DNA of 64,000 nt, taken from assembly GCF_014647875.1 (NCBI RefSeq), contig NZ_BMQA01000002.1, positions 310,001 through 374,000 of the forward strand, written 5' to 3'. Shown piece after piece: positions 60,144 to 64,000 of the stretch; position 1 is the first letter of the stretch, and each line of letters opens with the position of its first letter. A model generated the notes under the pieces. That model was given only the letters and a program-made list of their open reading frames with translations, was not told the origin of the DNA and made no database searches. The position numbers and the translations under genes are program-made. This DNA is from Streptomyces brasiliensis. Its GTDB lineage: Bacteria > Actinomycetota > Actinomycetes > Streptomycetales > Streptomycetaceae.

Positions 60144-61298
60144 TCAGAACGCCGAAACCCCGGTCAGCGCGCGGCCGATGAGCAGCTTCTGGATCTGGCT
60201 GGTGCCCTCATAGAGGGTCATCACGCGGGCGTCGCGCAGGAGTTTGCCCGCCGGGTACTCGTCGATGTAGCCGTAGCCGCCATAGACCTGGAGGGCGTTG
60301 TTCGCGGCGCGGACGGCGGCTTCGGAGGCGAACAGCTTGGCCTTGGACGACTCGGTGGCGAAGGGCTGCCCGCGGTCGATGAGGTCGGCCACCCGCCAGG
60401 TCAGCAGCCGGGCCGCGTCCACATCGACGGCGATGTCGCTGATCAGCTCCTGAACGAGCTGGTGGTGCGCGATGGAGGTGCCGAACTGCTCGCGCTCACC
60501 GGCGTACGTCACGGCCGCGTCCAGCGCGGCCTGCGCTATGCCTACACAGCCGGCCGCGACCGACATCCGCCCCTTGGTGAGCGCGGACATCGCGACGGAG
60601 AAGCCTTTGCCCTCCTCGCCCAGCATCGCCGAGGCCGGGACCCGTACGTCCTCGAGGACCAGCTCGGCCGTCGCCTGGCCGCGCAGGCCGAGCTTGCCGT
60701 GGATGGCGCGGCGGGTGAGGCCGGGCGTGTCGGTGGGCACCAGGAAGGCGGAGACGCCCTTGTGGCCGGGGGCGTCGGTGGAGCGCGCGAAGAGGAGGAC
60801 GACATCGGCCCAGGTGCCGTTCGTGATGAACATCTTCGTGCCGTTGACGACGTATGCGTCGCCGTCGCGTACGGCCCGGGTGGTGAGGCTGCCCGCGTCG
60901 GATCCGGTGCCCGGTTCGGTCAGGCCGAAGCAGCCGACGTAATCGCCCGAGGTCAGGCCGGGCAGCCACCGGCGCTTCTGGTCCTCGTCCCCCCAGGCCG
61001 CGATCGTCTTCGCGACGAGGCCGAGGGAGACGGACACGATGCCGCGGACCGAGGAGTCGCCACGGCCCAGTTCCTCGGTGACCAGGCAGTAGGAGAGGTG
61101 GTCACCGCCCGACCCGCCGTACTCCTCGTCGATCGTGAGCCCCAGGAAACCGACCGCGCCGAGCTTCTTCACGATGTCGCGGTCCACCTCCTCGGCCCGG
61201 TCCCACGCGATGACATGGGGGGCGATCTCACGCTCCACGAAGTCCCGGGCGAGCTGCCGTACGGCGGCCTGCTCCTCACTGAGCCCCAGGTTCACCAC
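60144..61298 (-). CDS. Acyl-CoA dehydrogenase
   Basis: A 384-aa FAD enzyme. Motifs are GCFGLTEPGTGSDAGSLTT (about 127-145), VNGTKMFITNG, the catalytic Glu in LYEGTSQIQKL near the C-terminus, and YGGYGYIDEYPAGKLLRD. This is the short/branched-chain or glutaryl-like clade by its LYEGTSQI pattern. GTG at 61298 has a GGGG-type ribosome site 7 bases before; 61295 is also possible. Divergent from a TetR gene with a palindrome between them. Confidence 0.9.
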   Translation of the reverse strand: MVNLGLSEEQAAVRQLARDFVEREIAPHVIAWDRAEEVDRDIVKKLGAVGFLGLTIDEEYGGSGGDHLSYCLVTEELGRGDSSVRGIVSVSLGLVAKTIAAWGDEDQKRRWLPGLTSGDYVGCFGLTEPGTGSDAGSLTTRAVRDGDAYVVNGTKMFITNGTWADVVLLFARSTDAPGHKGVSAFLVPTDTPGLTRRAIHGKLGLRGQATAELVLEDVRVPASAMLGEEGKGFSVAMSALTKGRMSVAAGCVGIAQAALDAAVTYAGEREQFGTSIAHHQLVQELISDIAVDVDAARLLTWRVADLIDRGQPFATESSKAKLFASEAAVRAANNALQVYGGYGYIDEYPAGKLLRDARVMTLYEGTSQIQKLLIGRALTGVSAF

Positions 61299-61355
61299 GA
61301 GATCACCCCACAGACGACAGATCTTGAACGCCGTATCTTGAATGCCGTACATTTA

Positions 61356-61373
61356 AATTAGCACTGCTAGTTT
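61356..61373. promoter_or_regulatory. Operator-like palindrome between divergent acyl-CoA dehydrogenase and TetR
   Basis: aattagcactgctagttt contains TAGCA-C-TGCTA with near-perfect 8-bp arms, in the gap between the divergent starts. The TetR protein is expected to bind here and control both genes. Confidence 0.6.
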
Positions 61374-61399
61374 CTGGGCGCAGCCCTACTATGTGCGCC

Positions 61400-62041
61400 A
61401 TGGCCCGACCGCGCAAGCCCCTCCTGAGCACCGACCGGATCGTCGAGACGGCCCGGTCACTCGTGGACGCGGAGGGCCTGGCGGCCGTCTCCACGCGCCG
61501 GCTCGCCGCTGAACTGGGCGTGAGCGGGCCCTCGCTCTACAACCACTTCCGCACCAAGGACGAGCTGCTGGAAGCGGTCGCCGACTCGGTGAGCGGACTT
61601 GTCGACCTGTCGATGTTCGAAGACGGCCGGGACTGGCGCACCGCGCTGCACGACTGGGCCGTCTCCTACCGTGCCGCCCTGCGCGACCACCCGAACATCG
61701 TCCCGGTCCTCGCCCGCGGCCCCGGCCGCCGGCGCGCCGCGCTGCGGCTCGCGGACGCTGTGTACGGCGCCATGGTCGACGCGGGCTGGCCGCCGGCGCA
61801 GGCCACCTCGATCGGCGCGCTGATGCGGTACTTCATCATGGGCTCGGCGCTCGGCTCGTTCGCCGGGGGCTTCGTCGGCGACGCGAGCGCGTACGACCCC
61901 GCCGACTATCCCCACCTCGGGCAGGCGCACCTGCTCGCCGAGCAGCAGGAGAAGATCGACGAGCGGGCCTTCGAGACGGGGCTGACGGCACTGCTGGACG
62001 GGCTGGCACAGCAGTATGCGCAGGTCGCGCGGACCGCGTGA
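61400..62041 (+). CDS. TetR-family regulator
   Basis: A 213-aa regulator with the HTH at about 10-55 (TDRIVETARSLVDAEGLAAV then VSGPSLYNHFRTKDELLEAV) and a TetR_C-type ligand domain with the family FAGGFVGDAS-like loop. ATG at 61400 preferred over 61391. It is divergent from the acyl-CoA dehydrogenase and probably represses it and itself through the 61356-61373 palindrome. Confidence 0.87.
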   Translation: MARPRKPLLSTDRIVETARSLVDAEGLAAVSTRRLAAELGVSGPSLYNHFRTKDELLEAVADSVSGLVDLSMFEDGRDWRTALHDWAVSYRAALRDHPNIVPVLARGPGRRRAALRLADAVYGAMVDAGWPPAQATSIGALMRYFIMGSALGSFAGGFVGDASAYDPADYPHLGQAHLLAEQQEKIDERAFETGLTALLDGLAQQYAQVARTA

Positions 62042-62043
62042 CG

Positions 62044-62067
62044 ACACTTCGGTGAGCGCCGAAGTGT
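62044..62067. promoter_or_regulatory. Perfect inverted repeat before the ArsR-type gene
   Basis: acacttcgg and ccgaagtgt are perfect 9-bp arms separated by 6 bases, ending 20 bp before the regulator start. It looks like an autoregulatory operator overlapping the promoter. Confidence 0.7.
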
Positions 62068-62087
62068 GCGTGGCGCATGCTGGGTGC

Positions 62088-62810
62088 ATGACCTCCGCCA
62101 CCTCCGCCAAGGATCCGCAGGCCCCGGGGCTCGCGGCGCTCGCCGGACTGATCGCCGACGAGACGCGGGCCGCATGTCTGCTGGCGCTGCTGGACGGACG
62201 GGCCTGGACGGCGGGTGAGCTGGCGCGGCACGCCGGGGTCGCGCCGTCCACGCTGAGTGAGCATCTCAGCAAGCTTGTCGGGGGCGGGCTGCTCGCCGAG
62301 GAACGGCAGGGACGGCATCGGTATGTACGGCTGGCCGATGCGCGGGTTGCGCAGCTCGTGGAGGAGCTGGCGGCCGTGGCGCCTGCGGCGGCTTCACGTG
62401 GGCCCGTGCGCAGTCTGCGACGGGCGAGTGCCGAGTCCGCGATGGCTCGGGGGCGTACCTGTTACGACCATTTCGCGGGGCGGCTCGGTATCGCGGTGAC
62501 CGACGCGATGACCCTCCGGGGCCTGTTGCGGCAGGACACCGGGTTCGCGCTGACCGATGCGGGGGTGGAGTGGTTCGCCTCGGCCGGGATTCCGCTCGAT
62601 CGGTCGGCTCGGCGGCCCATGGCCCGGGCGTGTCTGGATTGGACCGAGCGACGGCCGCACCTGGCCGGTGCGGCGGGGGCCGCGTTGTGCCGGCACGCGC
62701 TGGATGTGGGGTGGTGCGTGCGGGTTGGCTCCGCCAGGGCTGTGAAGGTGACGTCGGTGGGGGAACGGGTGTTTTTCGACCTCTTGGGTTTCGATGCCGG
62801 GGAGTTGTGA
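62088..62810 (+). CDS. ArsR-type winged-helix regulator with C-terminal extension
   Basis: A 240-aa regulator. The N-terminal ArsR helix-turn-helix lies at about 14-90 (RAACLLALLDGRAWTAGELA, APSTLSEHLSKLVGGGLLAE) and the wing ends ERQGRHRYVRL. A C-terminal 140-residue extension of unknown fold follows (ARGRTCYDHFAGRLGIAVTD, FFDLLGFDAGEL). CYDHFAG with its Cys/His could be a ligand or metal site, but there is no classic ArsR CxC metal motif. Followed by a DMT exporter, a plausible target. Confidence 0.85.
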   Translation: MTSATSAKDPQAPGLAALAGLIADETRAACLLALLDGRAWTAGELARHAGVAPSTLSEHLSKLVGGGLLAEERQGRHRYVRLADARVAQLVEELAAVAPAAASRGPVRSLRRASAESAMARGRTCYDHFAGRLGIAVTDAMTLRGLLRQDTGFALTDAGVEWFASAGIPLDRSARRPMARACLDWTERRPHLAGAAGAALCRHALDVGWCVRVGSARAVKVTSVGERVFFDLLGFDAGEL

Positions 62811-62849
62811 GCGGCTGGCGAGGTGGGGGCTGTGCGGTGCCGACTTCGG

Positions 62850-62890
62850 GTTGCGTTTGGGCTGGTCGCGCAGCCCCCGCGCCCCCTATA
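62850..62890 (-). repeat. Streptomyces interspersed GC-rich intergenic repeat, copy C
   Basis: Read on the minus strand, tataggggg then cgcgggggctgcgcgaccag, the same core as copies A and B, in the gap between the ArsR-type and DMT genes. Confidence 0.65.
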
Positions 62891-62986
62891 TGTGACTTGC
62901 CGCCCATTCGACCTGCCCCCGAGTGACCCTCACGCCGTCCGTTTTCCGCCAGCCCCTGTCCCATGTCGCTGTCTAGCCTCAGGAGC

Positions 62987-63922
62987 ATGATGAAGCACTC
63001 CTCCTCCCCGCCCGACCCGCGTGCCGCCGGTGCCGCGCTGGTCACCGTCGTGTTGTGGGCCTCCGCCTTTGTGTCCATCCGTAGTGCGGGTGCCGCCTAT
63101 TCGCCCGGGGCGCTGGCGCTCGGGCGGTTGCTCGCGGGGGTCCTCGTGCTCGGGGCGATATGGGCCGTACGGCGGGAAGGGTGGCCGCCGCGGGCCGCGT
63201 GGCGGGGGATCGCGATATCGGGGGTGTTGTGGTTCGGGTTCTACATGGTCGCCCTCAACTGGGGTGAGCAGCAGGTCGACGCGGGAACCGCCGCACTCGT
63301 GGTGAACGTCGGACCCCTGCTCATCGCCCTGCTCGGGGCCCGGTTGCTCGGTGATCCGATGCCGCCCCGGCTGCTTGCGGGCATGGCGGTGTCGTTCGCC
63401 GGTGCGGTCACCGTGGGGTTGTCCATGTCGGGTGGAGGCGGGTCCACCCTGCTCGGCGTGGTGTTGTGTCTGCTCGCCGCGGTCGCCTATGCGGGCGGCG
63501 TCGTCGCGCAGAAGCCCGCCCTCGCCAGGGGCAGTGCGCTTCAGGTGACGACCTTCGGGTGTCTCGTCGGCGCCGTGGCCTGTCTGCCGTTCGCCGGGCA
63601 GCTGGTCCATGAGGTCGCGCACGCGCCCGTGTCCGCGACGCTCAACATGGTCTATCTGGGGGTGTTTCCCACGGCGATCGCCTTCAGTACCTGGGCGTAT
63701 GCCCTCGCGCGGACGACCGCCAGCCGTATGGGCGCCACGACCTACGCCGTACCCGCGCTGGTCGTGCTGATGTCCTGGCTGGCGCTCGGTGAGGTGCCGG
63801 GTGTGCTGACGCTCGCGGGCGGTGTGCTGTGTCTGGCGGGTGTGGCGGTGTCCCGGTCCAGGTCGCACCGGGTCACCACCCCGACCCCGGTAGCGGAACC
63901 GCGCCCCGAGCAGGTCTCCTGA
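62987..63922 (+). CDS. EamA/DMT-family exporter
   Basis: A 311-aa membrane protein with ten hydrophobic helices and the two EamA repeats. Family patterns are VVLWASAFVSIRSAGAAYSP (about 21-40) and, in the second half, FSTWAYALARTTASRMGATT followed by VPALVVLMSWLALGEVPGVL. Likely exports amino acids, amines or metabolites. The upstream ArsR-type regulator suggests control, but the ligand is unknown. Start at 62987 or 62990. Confidence 0.87.
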   Translation: MMKHSSSPPDPRAAGAALVTVVLWASAFVSIRSAGAAYSPGALALGRLLAGVLVLGAIWAVRREGWPPRAAWRGIAISGVLWFGFYMVALNWGEQQVDAGTAALVVNVGPLLIALLGARLLGDPMPPRLLAGMAVSFAGAVTVGLSMSGGGGSTLLGVVLCLLAAVAYAGGVVAQKPALARGSALQVTTFGCLVGAVACLPFAGQLVHEVAHAPVSATLNMVYLGVFPTAIAFSTWAYALARTTASRMGATTYAVPALVVLMSWLALGEVPGVLTLAGGVLCLAGVAVSRSRSHRVTTPTPVAEPRPEQVS

Positions 63923-63925
63923 CGG

Positions 63926-64000
63926 TCAGAACACCACCAGCGCCCGGCCGCCCTTGCCCGCCAGCATGTTCTCGAACGCGGCCGGGATGCCGTCCAGGGC
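63926..64000 (-). CDS. C-terminal end of an MDR-type oxidoreductase (partial)
   Basis: Only the last 24 codons lie in the window, encoding ALDGIPAAFENMLAGKGGRA plus LVVF and a stop. This GxxxAF-xx-ML-xG-K pattern is the usual C-terminus of medium-chain NAD(P)-dependent dehydrogenases and quinone oxidoreductases. The rest of the gene is outside the window. Convergent with the DMT gene. Confidence 0.6.
   Translation of the reverse strand, partial: ALDGIPAAFENMLAGKGGRALVVF

Overview
The window is a stretch of a Streptomyces chromosome. The DNA is very GC-rich with GTG starts and strong Shine-Dalgarno sites. It carries chaplins, a mycothiol ligase (mshC), the IclR-type glycerol regulator gylR, an actinobacterial SoxR and a PAC2-family protein. 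Gene order (metH, gylR-glpFKD, PAC2, mshC, chpC-chpH, gntR-gntK-gntP, soxR) is, from memory, that of the S. coelicolor SCO1657-SCO1700 core region. No integrase, transposase, phage gene or CRISPR array was seen.

Layout. 1-8.4 kb: metH (cut by the window edge) diverges from gylR and the glycerol operon glpF-glpK-glpD, with matching palindromic operators before gylR and glpF. 8.4-11 kb: a secreted phospholipase A2 behind a terminator-like hairpin, a FadR-type regulator behind a perfect palindrome, and a PAC2 protein (ParJ). 11-15.6 kb: a decayed secreted beta-propeller gene, then the minus-strand group mshC / SCO1664-family / DUF3090 / histidine phosphatase. 15.7-23.4 kb: corA, a ferritin-like protein, an F420-type oxidoreductase, an aldo/keto reductase coupled to a RecD2-like protein whose helicase motifs are all degenerate, and two small conserved hypotheticals.

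23.4-32.7 kb: two chaplin genes (the long one with three chaplin domains, one a near-perfect 192-bp duplication), an M20 peptidase and tRNA-Leu(GAG). Next comes a two-gene unit encoding a 1318-aa Pls/PosA-type single-module peptide synthetase with membrane-embedded terminal domains and an M1 metallopeptidase. It resembles the epsilon-poly-lysine synthetase/degrading-enzyme pair and is the best candidate for an unusual system here. 32.7-37.4 kb: the gluconate/idonate catabolic cluster with its GntR regulator. 37.4-43.1 kb: a cytochrome b / molybdopterin oxidoreductase pair, a TPR-like protein, a DMT transporter, a Nudix hydrolase, two DUF202 membrane proteins and a histidine-rich protein.

43.2-48.7 kb: an acyl-CoA catabolic block made of a phosphotransferase-like protein and acyl-CoA dehydrogenase on plus, and SDR, acyl-CoA synthetase and TetR on minus. 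The two outward promoters share an identical 13-bp box, so it looks like one TetR regulon. 48.8-58 kb: a Tat-exported NamZ-type protein, an alpha/beta hydrolase, a penicillin-acylase family enzyme, a BKACE-type enzyme, hypotheticals and a Deinococcus-type RNA ligase. 58-64 kb: soxR, MaoC hydratase and its TetR, a YiaA/B protein, an acyl-CoA dehydrogenase divergent from another TetR, an ArsR-type regulator with a perfect operator-like repeat, a DMT exporter, and the tail of an MDR oxidoreductase. Names rest on motif and sequence recognition by eye; no database search was run.
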